Positions 11,930 through 23,902 of a stretch of DNA of 64,000 nucleotides are shown here, piece after piece. Location of the stretch: assembly GCA_008360955.1 (NCBI GenBank), contig LUCM01006819.1:1-64000 (forward strand), given 5' to 3'. Position 1 is the first letter of the stretch, and each line of letters begins with the position of its first letter. The position numbers and the translations under genes were made by a program. The stretch is from Fasciolopsis buskii. Lineage: Eukaryota; Platyhelminthes; Trematoda; Plagiorchiida; Fasciolidae. The notes below the pieces were generated by a model. The model was given only the letters and a program-made list of their open reading frames with translations. It had not been told where the DNA came from and searched no databases.

Positions 11930-13420
11930 ATGACTTCCTTTTCTGAGGAAGATATGCCCAAATCCCCTTGCTCCACCAAAATAGCCGCCGGTATAGGTCT
12001 TGATGGGATGTCTTCATTCCTCCTAAAGTACGGTGTGGTTTCATTCACGATTTCATTTTATTTTCCTTTTTAGTACCTCCTTATGCACACTCTCCATTCC
12101 CAATTTATGGAGACCACTCACTTTTGTGCCCACCCGCAAATCTGATAGTCCCAGTAGGCCAGCGAAATGTCTTCGTTCCATCGTTCTTACATCATACGGC
12201 ATCATACTAACAGGATGCGCCGACCTCAGTCGTCTAACTTATTCTGTTAATGTACCCGAAGCCCCCCTTCACTGTGCATGCAAACCAAGCAGGTCCACTG
12301 TGGATGTTGTGGATTCCCTGGTTCTGAACATCACAAACTCTTTTGATGCATCCGTCAAATCTGTCTAAGATTTTCCTATGCATTCGGCTCTGTTCCGCGG
12401 TCCTTACTTCTTTGCAAACTTGAGCAGTTCGGCATCCTCAATCGCCGCTTGGCATGGCCATCAGACTGCTGTGCCAACAGAACTCAATGCACATGAGTGG
12501 GAAGAAACAAATCTACCCCGACGGCAAATAATTCCGAAGTCCTCTAAGGAGCTGTTCTTTCTTCTCACTTGTTTTCAACATACATCAGGGACCAGTAAGC
12601 TAGTTCCTATGGTCAGTTATTCAAATATGTAGATGAAGTTGCTCTCTGTCAGTCTATATCTGGAAGTGAAGAGTTCCTGAATTTTTCCAACAACTTGTCT
12701 CTCATCCATGATCCTTCTTTTCACTCTGGCTTAAATCTTAATTTGCCAATATGTGTCAAATGTTTATTAACGTTTTTCTTGGTCTGTTTACCCGGCTGAC
12801 CTTTCTTTCTTTCATTCTCGCTAGGCTAAATTCCGCTGAGTGCTTAAGAATTACTATTGATAAAAGCTTGAGATGGTTTTCTCTCGTTTTCAGTTGTATA
12901 AAAGATGTTAGAAGAATATCATTTTATATAAAAAACTGCGGCCTTTCCTCGGTAAGCAAAATACTATCTTATTTGTTTACCGGTGTGTTTTACAGCTCCC
13001 CGCTGGGGTTCCTCTCTCCCTTTTTCTGGGTTACTAAAGAAAGAANNNNNNNNNNNNNNNNNNNNNNNNNNNNNNNNNNNNNNNNNNNNNNNNNNNNNNN
13101 NNNNNNNNNNNNNNNNNNNNNNNNNNNNNNNNNNNNNNNNNNNNNNNNNNNNNNNNAATTCGTTTAGGTTCATCCCATCCCCTACACAATGACCTTTTTA
13201 TATGCACCATCCCCATACAGGGACACTTTATACCTTCCGCTGCATACCCTCTCGTATAAATATCTAGTGCAACTCAGCTGTTCCCTATCCATCCCGAATT
13301 CTTACCAATCGCGAACGGATATTACGCGCGATCTTTCTGAGCGACTTTCAGATGTTTAGTCTTCGCTACGCCTTTTACCAGCATTTTATTCTGACCACGT
13401 GGTGAACACATCCGTTTTGA
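11930..13420 (+). mobile_element. decayed CR1-like non-LTR retrotransposon (LINE), reverse transcriptase region
   Basis: Reverse transcriptase motifs appear in order on the plus strand but in shifting frames. An early block (a degraded PSKSxGxDGxPSFLLK motif) lies at about 11950-12030, a WRPLTFVPTRKSDSP block at about 12105, and PSRSTVDVVDSL at about 12283. The FDTVPR-like block is near 12375 and a degraded QGxxLSPxLF block near 12550. The catalytic YADD box is altered to YVDE near 12628. A C-terminal thumb follows (ECLRITIDKSLRWFS, then KYLVQLSCSL after the gap). Frameshifts, stops and the damaged catalytic box mean it is inactive. The endonuclease half is missing. An assembly gap interrupts it. 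It probably lies in intergenic or intronic DNA. Confidence 0.85.
13046..13156. other. assembly gap (111 N)
   Basis: A run of 111 N inside the LINE relic. Related reverse transcriptase sequence continues on both sides in the same orientation, so order and orientation across the gap look right, although the true length may differ. Confidence 0.99.
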
Positions 13421-14639
13421 CTGAAAGCGGATACCGGCGTACGCAAAAGTCCGACACAATAAAATGCAACAATGAAATAAATGATATGCGCATCAGCGAC
13501 GATAGTAGGTCAGTGTTTTGACATTGGTAATTGTGACACCGAGTGGGAGTGAGTCAAAGTAGCCTCGCTTTAAAGCATAAATAAATGAGACGAGGTGCAG
13601 AGAAGAAAGCATGCACGCTAATCAAATAGCGCAGAGCAGTATATTGTCAATGGACTCGTTCCCCACATAACTTAATCAAGCCCCATGCAACTCCAAGTCT
13701 CGGGGACACGATTGTTGACCCCACTTTTGTAATTACCACCGGGCAGATACGGGACACTGGAGTTACACGGAACACATGTGTCAACGTGTGAAAAACATGT
13801 TTAAGAAATTCATGGGGATAAATTTCCTCACCGGTTTTATGTGAACTTTTGAGAGTCGTACCACCTTCCTAACCATAAACTAGTACTAACCAACAAGGCT
13901 GTCCCATGTTGCATGCTTCGGTTTCTCTTCTTGCCGATAACGTAGCAACCAAATCACCTTGTGGGCAATAGCCTTTGGGAACGCAGAAACCAGTGACGAA
14001 TAAGGATATTGTATTGCGTAACGTCTATTCGTACTCGGTGAACAGCTGACGACTACTCATATTGAAGGTTGCGGCTACACAGGTTAGCTAAAATCGTTGA
14101 ATCGAGGTTCTTTTTTCAGTTCCAGCCAGAAAGATTTGCAACGTCGATAAGTCCCAAAAAACAGATGCCAAAGACGTAAAATTATTGTCGTTGTAATATA
14201 TTGTGATACAGGTCTTTCAAACTGTCAGTTAACAGCATTTCCAAATGAAAACATACAGCTATAAGTTTTCTGCGTAATTTTGTGCCACTTATCACCTGAC
14301 AGCTTACGTGTTTCTATGGTAGTCTGAGCCCAAGTAATGCTCACGAAAGTGGTTTGCAGTCGAAATGCAGCGATCAGGCAAGCTAAGCTGTGAGATTATC
14401 AAATATCAATTTTCTTTGTTTTTTTCAAAACACACTGAGAGGTTAAACCGATTGGTTCAAAGATACTAATGCTCATTGGCGACACACTGGAAGTGAGAGG
14501 TGGCGAAATCATGATTATCGAAATTCTGAGTCATTGATTTGGTGTTATCCAGTCTCACCAACCTTGTATTGCAACTGCCTTCTGTACTGTACCAAACCCA
14601 GTGTTTCCTCTAGCAAACGATTTCGAGTAGAAATTCAGA
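13421..14639. other. stretch with no recognisable gene
   Basis: No open frame of note. It follows the 3' end of the LINE relic, which may trail off around the A-rich AATAAAATGCAAC near 13458. It lies downstream of a possible minus-strand gene end at 14640; no clear AATAAA was found close to that stop on the minus strand. Confidence 0.45.
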
Positions 14640-14918
14640 CTATTTACTTTCTCTGTTTGAATGTCGTTGAAATTTACGTTTAGGGTGAATTTTGAGAAGC
14701 TGCATTGGAAGGAACGAACTGAACAAAAGGCCGATTGGGATTAGAATAATCCAGCCTGCCCCCAAATTGCAAGTCGACGTAGAATGATGCAATGGGATTA
14801 GAAAGGTCAGTGAACCCAGGGAAAAATCATCGATAAATCTAAGAGTTGGGGTAATAAAAGGGCTGATGCAGACCGCACAACTCAGATAAAAATAATGAAA
14901 TCTGACCAGGACAGTGGA
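14640..14918 (-). CDS. candidate terminal exon: membrane helix, basic tail and stop
   Basis: An acceptor (TACATATGCAG before TCCACT) opens 92 codons ending in TAG. The translation has a cysteine-containing ectodomain-like part. A hydrophobic stretch follows near residues 67-84 (GWIILIPIGLLFSSFLP), then a lysine/arginine/histidine-rich tail of about 20 residues. That is the layout of a single-pass type I membrane protein's C-terminus. Phase 0 at the acceptor matches the phase-0 donor of the exon proposed at 15276-15368. The protein family was not recognised. Intronic chance frames remain possible. Confidence 0.4.
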   Translation of the reverse strand, partial: STVLVRFHYFYLSCAVCISPFITPTLRFIDDFSLGSLTFLIPLHHSTSTCNLGAGWIILIPIGLLFSSFLPMQLLKIHPKRKFQRHSNRESK

Positions 14919-15029
14919 CTGCATATGTACAATCCAGATTCCAGCTGAGACGTCCATCATAATGAGATTTGTGGACATCAGTCAAACGTGAATGACTGTG
15001 GTATTTTTCTAACGCCGTTTCTGACAATC

Positions 15030-15105
15030 AGTGGTGGTGGTGGGAATGGAATCAAACTTTTTTATTCTTCTGCGATTCTGAGGTCACGTGGTCAACCAGC
15101 AAAGC
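15030..15105 (-). repeat. possible highly decayed SINE head
   Basis: The plus-strand text GGTGGTGGGAATGGAATCAAAC, then GTCACGTGGTCAACCAG, aligns in order with the reverse complement of the SINE head at 3.2 kb (GGCGGCGGGAGGATTCGAAC, then GCCACGACCTCATCCGC), with many substitutions and an insertion. No body or tail is recognisable. Chance similarity is possible. Confidence 0.25.
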
Positions 15106-15275
15106 TTAGGTAGTCTTTAAGGTAACTTTGCTTCGTGCTAACCATAGGTAATCCTGTGCACGATGATCCAAGTGTGCTTTTGAGATTTTTGTTTGTTCAA
15201 AGTGAACGGGAAAAAGTGCAAGAAATAAATCCCTTTATTCCCATAACCTCTAACTATAGTGTTTAATTCAGATAC

Positions 15276-15368
15276 CGGTGAACAAACAACAACGTTTGTA
15301 GCGACAATGCCGTACAGGCAGTTCTCGGACCTAACCAGGAAACCTTGGAAATTCTGAACAATTTCACC
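15276..15368 (-). CDS. candidate internal exon, ectodomain-like
   Basis: Thirty-one codons between a pyrimidine-containing acceptor (GGTTTTAGCCCAG before GGTGAA) and a donor (TTCACCG before GTATCT), phase 0 in and out. The translation is beta-like with two cysteines (ENCLYGIVATNVVVC). The open frame in fact extends from about 15422 to 15138, so the exon could be longer. Its phases fit both the upstream exon at 17248-17449 and the downstream terminal exon at 14640-14918, which is the main reason for the call. Confidence 0.35.
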
Positions 15369-17247
15369 CTGGGCTAAAACCTCGGAATTGGACAAGATTA
15401 GTGTGGCAAGAAAATAAGGCAAGTATGCTGGTGGGCGAAATTTGTTACCTGTGTTACGAACAGAGCTTAGCGAAAAAAATCACTATTACTTTCTGAAAAG
15501 CGGCTTACAATCAGTCTGCTAACTGTTAATACTTTTCTTAATGAACGGGAAATTTTTATTGGGTACAACACCCATTACGCCGTACGATTTTCAAGATTAC
15601 CACTCTTTGTTGGTAGCAGACACCTATTGGAGATCTTTAATTCCTATTTTTGTTCCTCTGTTCACACCATCCCTTCTAGTCGGACGAACTAAATAGCCCG
15701 AAAGGTTTCAAATTAATCGGGTGGATACGGATAACAGTAAAATTCGTTGCAGTGATTTACAGGGTGTTTTCGCGATTTCTAAATTTTACCGATCGTTCTC
15801 TCTTTTCGAAAGGAAAAATAATAGTAGGAATGAGATTTCGGTTGATTTTTGTCCGAATGTGATCTTTGACGCTAGCAGCGAAAATCCAGTGAGTCTGACA
15901 CCGTCGTTTACTAGTTCAAAATAACCTAAGGACAGTATTATATTATATACATATATACTTAAGGCTATGATAATACCTAGGTGTAGAGAAGAATAATCAG
16001 ATACTGCAAAGTTATTTACACGTTTTCTTCAACATTTCTATTTAGAGATTGTAATGAAGCCAGTCAAACATGGATGACTTGGATTGTTTGGTTAAACTAG
16101 TCTAAACAATCAAAAAGAAACAAACTGACGTGTCCAACGTAGGCACTTACTTCGCCGAAGATTACGCACGAATTTATAGTCTAAAGATATTTATGTTAGC
16201 TAGAGTATTCGAGTAAACTTGGTTTAACACTTGCTTGATCTGGAACAGAAAAAAATTCGTCTGGGGAAGATTTTGATTTAAATCAAAGTTGACCCACCAT
16301 CAAGGTCATCCAGGGAGGCCGCGTTAATCAGGTCCTATGTTACCGTTACAATGAGGCGAGAAACAGTAAAATATCTTGGCACCAAAATAAAGTGGATAAG
16401 GAGCTGATCTAAAAGACTGGCAGATTTAAAATTGTTTTTAAACATTCCCAGGCGTCTGAACTAAACGAAGCCATCATTTATACCGTAATGGACGAATAAA
16501 CTTTGTCAGAAGCATGATCTTCACGGTGGAAATCAACTGTATCCAAAAGTGACCACAAAATTACTTATATTTGTTAGAATTTCACGACAGAATTTCTCAT
16601 CTCTAATCACGTCACAGACTGTTATCGATATTTCGCGCACCGTTGTCAAGTTAGAAATTTATACGCTCAAAGTTACACCAGATATGTGGTGTGAGCTAAC
16701 AACATAACAAAGCAAGGAATATAACAATCCTGGACGATATTAGAATATTCGGTTCATTTCAATCTAAGGACCCGGAGATGTTGTTGGATGCATGGCATAT
16801 GATGACCTGAAATAGGCTTACAAAATGGTCACGTTCAGAAGTAAGTACTTCAACGAAGTTGTCCCGCTTTCCTACTCCCGTCCAGGTAGTCCACTCTCAC
16901 AGGAATAAAGCTAGAAAATTCTTTCCAGCGCATCAAAATAGAAGGCAGTTTGGATAGGGGAAATTTTTATCTTTAGAGCAACTGGTCTATTCTCTTCGAT
17001 CTAAGAAAATAGTTAACATAAAAATTTGGGATTCCTACGTAACCGAAATTTGGTTGACACGTTTTCCTGATTAGAGTGACTTTCGTCCAGTCAGACGTAA
17101 ATCGTGTAAAAGTGTGCTTAGGTCAAGGGTATGCTTCACATAGAATCTTGATTCTATCAAAGTATTTTTCGTGTCTCGAAATGCTAATTAAAAGACACCG
17201 ATGCATTTGTTATTGCCTTTGAAATTCTAGTGGTTCTTGAAGTATAC
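15369..17247 (-). other. probable intron, or intergenic DNA, between exon candidates
   Basis: If the exons at 17248-17449 and 15276-15368 belong together, this 1.9-kb stretch is the intron. A plus-strand frame at 15721-15924 has no supporting sites. Nothing else was recognised. Confidence 0.35.
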
Positions 17248-17449
17248 AATACGAGCAATTTGATCTTGGAGGTGCTGGATGTTACAACAAAATGATCGCG
17301 ATATCAAGACAGTTTCAGGCCCATTGACGATCACTGTGTATTGATGTCGGATTCCCCCAAAAATAAGCGCCAAATTGCTGTCAATCAATTTCATTTCGTT
17401 CTTTCCAATGAGATCGTGAAGCGTCACAGTGAAGGTTTGCATATGCTGA
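17248..17449 (-). CDS. candidate internal exon, ectodomain-like
   Basis: An acceptor (ATGGCATTTCAG before TCAGCA) and a donor (CGTATT before GTATAC) bound 67 codons, phase 2 in and phase 0 out. The translation is a smooth mix of beta-like strands (LALIFGGIRHQYTVIVNGPE) with a CC pair and no low-complexity sequence. It is compatible in phase with the small exon at 15276-15368 and, through it, with the membrane-helix exon at 14640-14918. No family was recognised. Confidence 0.4.
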
Positions 17450-17654
17450 CTGAAATGCCATAATGGCTGAGTCCCTAACCTATTTACTTACTAGAAAACT
17501 CCAAAGGATGCGGCATTTTATTGAGAAGATTAGGCAGTTCTCGCTGAATAAAAGCAATACAAATTCACTTGTTTACCTCCAAGTTTTGATCCCTACTGGA
17601 TAATAAATTGTTTGTGCTAGGCGTTTTGCTGGAGTTTAATCAAAACCTATATGC

Positions 17655-17688
17655 ATACTATATATATATACATATACATATGCATATT
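17655..17688. repeat. TA/CATA microsatellite
   Basis: An alternating TA tract passing into CATACATATGCAT. Confidence 0.8.
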
Positions 17689-20600
17689 TAGCTTATCACG
17701 GACGTGGAGTAAAACGCAGTGCACTTAACTCGTAATTTCATCTTCGTCTCACTTTCGTTTCGTCCTTAGTGATTCTCTATCTTGGTTCAGTGAATGTGCG
17801 GATGATCAAACTGTAGTTCGTAGCAGACAGTCACTTAGGAACTAAGAGCATTTTGTTCGCGTTTTCATCTGTTTAAGCCTCGCTGTTGATTTAGCTGGTT
17901 GCCTGGTTTCATATGGCTACGAAATTCCATCCCTAGAGACTTGTCTTTTGTGCCAAACAGGTGTCAGTTTAGGTTAAGTGTTGTCCACAGCTTGGGTCTG
18001 ACCGCGTAATAAAATGTGCGAAGCATCACCTGAGATTACTGAGACAGTTCAATCAGGAAAAGGAGTTACTCGCTTTGTGGATTTCTTACTACGTTCCTGT
18101 TATTCGTTTGTTTAGAAGAGGGGTTTCAAGTTCATATCATCAATGCAGTTCGTCTCAGGCGGTTTTGTATACTGTCATTTCTGAAGAATTGTGTTGTGCA
18201 CGGTGCCTACGTACGTGAAAGGTTGCCCATATACCTGTCGCGCTTATTCTTCAACTTCTACCCGCCAACCTATCGGAAGTCACACCTGAAACTGATGTCA
18301 ACTGAAAACAAACAATTTAGTCAAGCGACAGTTTTTGGTCTTTTGGATGACCGTACATTGGGCTTCATAACTTCGGGACGACTTCAAAAGCCATAATTTA
18401 GGATGTAATTGATACAGGTTTTTTGTAACAAGGCCTTGTGCAACATGGAACAGCAAGTGTAAAATTTATATTTCACTCACATAACCTTCGTCAAAAGCTG
18501 TTGCAAGTTTTCTCTTTAAATGGTTGGTCATTTCGACGCAGGCAATGACGGATAAAACCAGTCCAAGCCAGCCCACAGCCTTGGTGCCATTCTAGTTTAC
18601 ACCCACAGTCGGACCACAACCTGAAACCGTCGAGAACGAAAGGATGATCGTCAAACCTAAATCTGAAGTGAATCCTCTAGCAGGAGGCTGTCCGTAAGCA
18701 TTTTCATAAACTTGGAAAACAATGAGCGCCGGTGGCGGTCAAGTTTTCATCAGGGTAGCATTCCAGTCCTGTGCTCTTAATTTCACCTCCTCTCATTACC
18801 AATTCTTTTCCCTTGCTAACAGTCTTCCGCTGGGTGCAGTCTTTGCATTTTCTGTATACCTGCGTAATGCGTTCAAAGAATACCTCTTGCAACTCAAGCG
18901 ATTTGAATTATAAGCAAAACAAGAAGGTTCGGGTTACAGGCTGTCGAGAATTCGTATTAGCATATGGTATAATTATTGCAAATATAGGTGAAATGAGACC
19001 AAGTGTCACCTAAACTAGGGTTTACAAACAAGAATAATGGTTCTAGGAACTGACAAACGTTTATGTGGAATGTAAGCAGTAAAATACAATGGTCAAAATA
19101 GGCGTGGGACCCGGGCCACCCTTGTGAGTTGCGTCAAAGCGACGTGTGAGTCGGTCCAAGATAACAACAAGGGGAATCAGTCATAACGGGGAAATGAAAC
19201 GCGAACCGAGGACTAGAATGAAAAAAAACAATACTGATAATATACCTGACTGGATGTGCATTTATTAGATTCCAAGTAAACTGTCATTTACAATTGATCA
19301 ACTGGCGTGATAAGAGATCCGTCGGTAAGATGCAAACTGGTGACGAAAATCCCTGGGTGTTAACACTATTATTACTCACAAAATCCTGGTTTTTAATAAG
19401 TGGTAATATGATTATAATCGATACTAATAATATTCGCAGCATTGAAGTAATTATCCTGTTATGAATTTAGGCGATCCTTTGGGTCGCTACCTAAACCATC
19501 CTCTGTTGTCGGATTTTGCTTAGAAGAAAAGCTCAAATGTCTGATAGCATTTCTTCCATTCCCTCGGGAATCTTACTAGGATATCACGTACGCTAATTTT
19601 ACATTTACAAAGTCATTGCGAAACTAGCCATCAAACGGTACGGAATCAGCATCATCAGTGATTTATTCTCACCTGAATCTCATTTGTCTGCAATGTCGGA
19701 GGATTAGAGTGATTTAAGGTCGCATGCTACTAGTGGTGGTTAGTGAATGGAAGATCACCTAACTCTCGCAAACATCTACGTCAAAATATTAGTAAGTGGT
19801 TGCCATTACTTTCGAACCTTAGTGAAGGGCTTGACACAATGAGATTAGCGGATGCATGCCTCACAAAAGTGACTGGCACTCCAGTTGCACATCGCAGTTT
19901 TTACATGGTTCTTCTCATTGTGTCAGTTGGTGGAATCAAAGCCACGGGGGAATCTGCTGGTCAAATGTCAGGTGAAATCACTTAAACGAGAATACTTCTG
20001 AACGAATCTAAACTTTTGACGGTATACAAGACATTGTCTACATGCGTTTGCAATGTGCACGCAATATGTCCATCTGTCTATCATAAAAGCACCGTCCCTT
20101 TGTGAAACACTCCAAATTGTTATACCCCAGTTTCATGTACCCGTAAAACCTACAGGGCATACGAAAGCATTGCCAAATATCAACAATTCATTTTCAGATT
20201 TCTAATTTTGAGTCTGACTGCGGTCCGCCTTACGTTCATTTGGATTTGGGCGATCTTGTCTACCGAGACAAAGTTATCCACACATGGAAAAGCGGTGTGC
20301 GAATTTCCCGCAGTTGATCAGAAAAAAATGCAGATTTTATCTAATTTTATTCATACACAACAAATGGCATATTTACCGAATAATATTCATTCCTGATTAA
20401 ATATTTTGTTCAAAAGTGTGAGCTTAAACGAATATCAGAATAAATTTTAATAATTCGGAAGTTCTACGGTAAAAAGATTGAATAATAATTTTTGATAGTG
20501 GGCCGGAGAGGTCTGAAGTGGAATGAACACCTATGTGCACCACCGTAGAGCTCGAAGTCTAGGTAATTTAAAAGCACCATATGGTTCATTCAGGTGTAGC

Positions 20601-21549
20601 ATGCACTCAGTATGCCACCATTTAGGTTTGATTGTCCGAGTGTCCAGGCTGGTTGATGCACTTGTCGGCTATCGGCTCACTTTGGTTTACCTGGTTTTAT
20701 ACTCTACAATTAGGTTACTGTACGCGCACATGTTCGGGCGGCAACGGAACACCTAACTGGAAAATACAGCAATACCTGCTTTGTGAAACCATGTAAGCAT
20801 TCAAGTTTCATTGTTAGTTGTGTCGAGTTGCAGGGCAGTAGACAAAAATCGTGTCATGGAAGTATTTTGGACAAAATCACTTCACAACGTGCATTCTTAT
20901 TCGGAGCATTGAAAAATCACAAAATTTCTTTACCTTAACCCTGTGGTGGGATACTAGGATTATTTCAAATACCGTCATCTGAAGATCAGACTGGTGCACT
21001 TAATCTAATGAGCTATCATTGCTTTGCAGCAATTGAAATGTTGTTCACGCTAAATTTTGAGACCAGTCAATGATGTTAGCCGTTGTGCAAAAATCATCAT
21101 CATTCTGATGAAGTAACCGCCTTCCAAACTCCAAGAAAATAGACAAATGAAAAATGGTGACGCTTGCAGAAAAGCGACGTTTACACTAAACTGGGATATA
21201 TCAGCTATTTTAACTTGAATACAGTAAACCTTAGTCTAATTAATTACATTCTCGCGAAACTTTGTTCAACTTCTTGGTCAAATTTATTTGTTAGTATTGT
21301 GTAGCCCGATTGTATCCAAAAAAGTGTTTGTCTTTGTGAGGTGGGAGTCAGTGGCACCGTCGTACATGGAAAACGGGTTCAAATTGACTTCACAATTGGG
21401 TATGAGGGCTGCATCCCAGAATAACCCTAAAATTACTGGTAGAAAATTTCGGACTTGTTGTTTAGCTATATGCTATCATCAAATTTTCAGAAAGACACTT
21501 TCGGTTACGAAGGATAAGTATGAATTTGTTCCCTTATGGTTGCTTTCAC
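17689..21549. other. stretch with only weak coding signal
   Basis: Frames at 18196-18396 plus, 18704-18892 minus (cysteine pairs, ending near HCFPSL), 19743-19985 plus and 20523-20756 plus were inspected. None has a good pair of splice sites. The 18.7-18.9 kb minus frame is the most protein-like and may hold a small exon. Confidence 0.35.
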
Positions 21550-21654
21550 TGTGTACAGATAGTGTAAATGGGATACTGACTAACAGGCTATGATGTCCAC
21601 TTGATAAATAACAATCACACACCGATTGCTGACCCTCAGATTCTATCGGTCTAG
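21550..21654 (-). CDS. candidate internal exon, cysteine-containing
   Basis: A very good acceptor, a pyrimidine-rich TTTATTTTCCAG before CTAGACC, opens 34 full codons (phase 1 in, phase 1 out). The donor (CACA before GTGAAA) is weaker. The translation includes a CDC motif and a beta-like SLLVSIPFTLSV stretch. The phase fits the candidate at 21887-22014 immediately upstream, with a 232-nt intron. No family was assigned. Confidence 0.35.
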
Positions 21655-21886
21655 CTGGAAAATAAATTTGAAAGTTAAGAATTATGCTTCCGTACTGATT
21701 TATACGAAACTCAAACAGCATTCTCATGACGCCTGTTTCATCAGTTTTAATAATGCCCATATATAAATATCATAACAATCAATCTGTCTGATCTGTTCGA
21801 TCATTGGGTAGTAGCCCAAAAAATGTGGGCAGTGATAGACATGCAGTGCTTGCCTTCTCGTTTCCATGCGATGAACTGTGTTTTAC

Positions 21887-22014
21887 TCCATGTTTCGGAG
21901 AAAACAATGAAAGACATGTTTATCAGAGACTCTAGGGAAAAGTAGGAATACTTCCATCCAAAGTAGAATTCACACTCCCAGTCACAATGAACTTCTTGTT
22001 TTTCATACGTCAAA
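21887..22014 (-). CDS. candidate internal exon, aromatic-rich
   Basis: Forty-two codons between an acceptor (TTAATTGCATAG before TTTGACG) and a donor (CATGGA before GTAAAA), phase 2 in and phase 1 out. The translation is rich in Trp, Tyr and Phe with two cysteines (HCDWECEFYFGWKYSYF), as in a folded extracellular domain. It joins in frame to the exon at 21550-21654. The family is unknown. Confidence 0.35.
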
Positions 22015-23239
22015 CTATGCAATTAACGTACACGTAAAATAAACAGCCTAATGTTTATTTGGTTATTATTTATCAGGTCAAACGAAATTAAACTTGGTCT
22101 TCAAGGATGACGAAAGCAATCAGTCTCGATTTGACAATAGGTTTGGCGCTTTAAGGTCTCCGGTAATTAAACTTGACACTTTTCGGACCATTCAACTGCT
22201 ACAACTTGCAACAACAATTTTGTATTCATAAGATGCTGCAAGTTGGAGGACATATATACTATAATACACTAATAAAGAATGCACATTTTGAAGACACACA
22301 TTAGGATATTTAAATTATAGCAAAAGAATTAATGGTTTAGAGGAGCAGGCATATTTATACGCGGGTTGATTCCTGGTTATCGTCAGCAGCGGGATTAAGA
22401 CTAGCACCGTCACTCAGTTGGTTACTAGTCCATGATTGTATGTCTGGCTATGAGTCATGGCACATTTGTTTATTCACAAATAAGTAAAATTTGTACGACA
22501 ATGACAATTATTATTATGTAAACCGAACAGAATGTATGGGTGATAACAACCCGCCGTTAGTCAAGCGCGGTTGGCATATGATCAGACTACTTCAATTCAG
22601 TCGGCAAAACCGTTTGAGATGCTGACAGATTGGTTCAAGAAAGATCATAATTAGAAGTAGAAGAAGGAAATACGTTTCTTTTCTCGATTTAATTCATACA
22701 ACAGCTAATTGACGCACCCGTATGTCTGAAATCCAAATGGACAGGTTGGTATATTACATTAACCGATTTCATACGGCTGAAACAAGCACAGCTCATAGTC
22801 CGTTGGCGCGCAGCTGTGATGCGAAGAATTTCACTAGGCAACCACAGTCAATGAGGAACTAGGAAGTAAAAATTGCAAGCTTCTGAATAACTTTGCATTC
22901 AGTGGACTTGAGGAAAAAATTTAGAATTGATTTAGAAGACCAACTTTGTCGGCATTCGTGCACCAAACTCAACCATAAATGAGATGATGAATAAGACATT
23001 AATGCTCACGAACCACCGTTAATTGTTTTTTTCTGCTATTACCGTACCTGCTCCTTTCTCCAATTGATCGGGCAGTTCAAAGAGTCACAAAAATAAACTT
23101 CATTTTTACACCATTATTCTTTACGTATTTATCTCTACACACTAGCAAGGTATGTGGACGAAAATACAAGGAAACTGTCTCGAAGAACTGAAAACTCTGG
23201 CTCATCGTTCTTGCAGAAATAAAACGGAAAATTCATTAC
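22015..23239. other. stretch with no recognisable gene
   Basis: Stop-rich on both strands. It may be intron between the exon candidates on either side, but their phases (1 out, 2 in) do not match directly. Confidence 0.4.
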
Positions 23240-23443
23240 CATTGCTTTTGTGATGCACCATCTTGATAATGGACACCAGATGAACTGCAATTTTCTCTAG
23301 GCTGTTGCTGACGACCTTAAGGCAAATCAGAACCAGCCCGCCAACAACAGTAATTGAAGATGCTACCATAAGTAGACTGATCAACTCATAACTCTGATCT
23401 AAGAAGCCTGTCCATCGGGCTTTCTTGTTACCTGGTAGATGAT
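23240..23443 (-). CDS. candidate internal exon with a transmembrane helix
   Basis: One of the best single-exon candidates. A long pyrimidine tract and acceptor (TTTCTTTTTATGCTTCAG before ATCATC) open it and a donor (AGCAATG before GTAATG) closes it: 67 codons, phase 1 in and phase 1 out. After a basic segment (GNKKARW) comes a hydrophobic helix, LISLLMVASSITVVGGLVLI, then CLKVV and a juxtamembrane stretch with many Lys and His. If the donor is not used, the frame stops at 23202 after only 12 more codons, which would make this a C-terminal exon. The family was not recognised. Confidence 0.45.
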
Positions 23444-23876
23444 CTGAAGCATAAAAAGAAATCCAGTCCAGTTTCCTTGTTGATTCGAAAAATGAAAATG
23501 GCTGGTCGTAAAATTATGGCAGAAGAATGAATTAGTGCATACCTAATTCTTCAAAATGGTACCATGAGAGCTGTGGAAAGTTCTTTCTGTCTTTATGGTC
23601 TCCAGCGGTAATCAAACTCGGGACGAAAAAAATGAATCAAACATCAGTGACCGCAAGGCATACTACAGGGCTATCAATGGATCATCATGTTTCAATAGTT
23701 TATAGTATAGCTTCCTAAAAGTGGTTGATTTTCTAGGGTGACTGACCGTGATCCAATGAAATCTCTGCACTTTACCAAAGTACGCTTTAGACTGTGACTT
23801 ATATTTCAAGCTATCATTGTGCGAAACCTTGTTGATATTGCTACAAGAAAGGGTTATTCGTCATGTTATATTCCGT

Positions 23877-23902
23877 TTGTGTGTACTTGTGTGTGTGCGT
23901 GT
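23877..23902. repeat. GT-rich simple repeat
   Basis: Imperfect GTGTGT tract on the plus strand. Confidence 0.7.

Noticed and set aside
12964..13216. Open frames running through the N gap
   Set aside because: They are open only because the gap holds no stops; the region is the LINE relic.
14839..15027. Alternative minus-strand frame overlapping the membrane-helix exon
   Set aside because: It stops before the helix and lacks a splice pair; the frame carrying the helix and basic tail is better supported.
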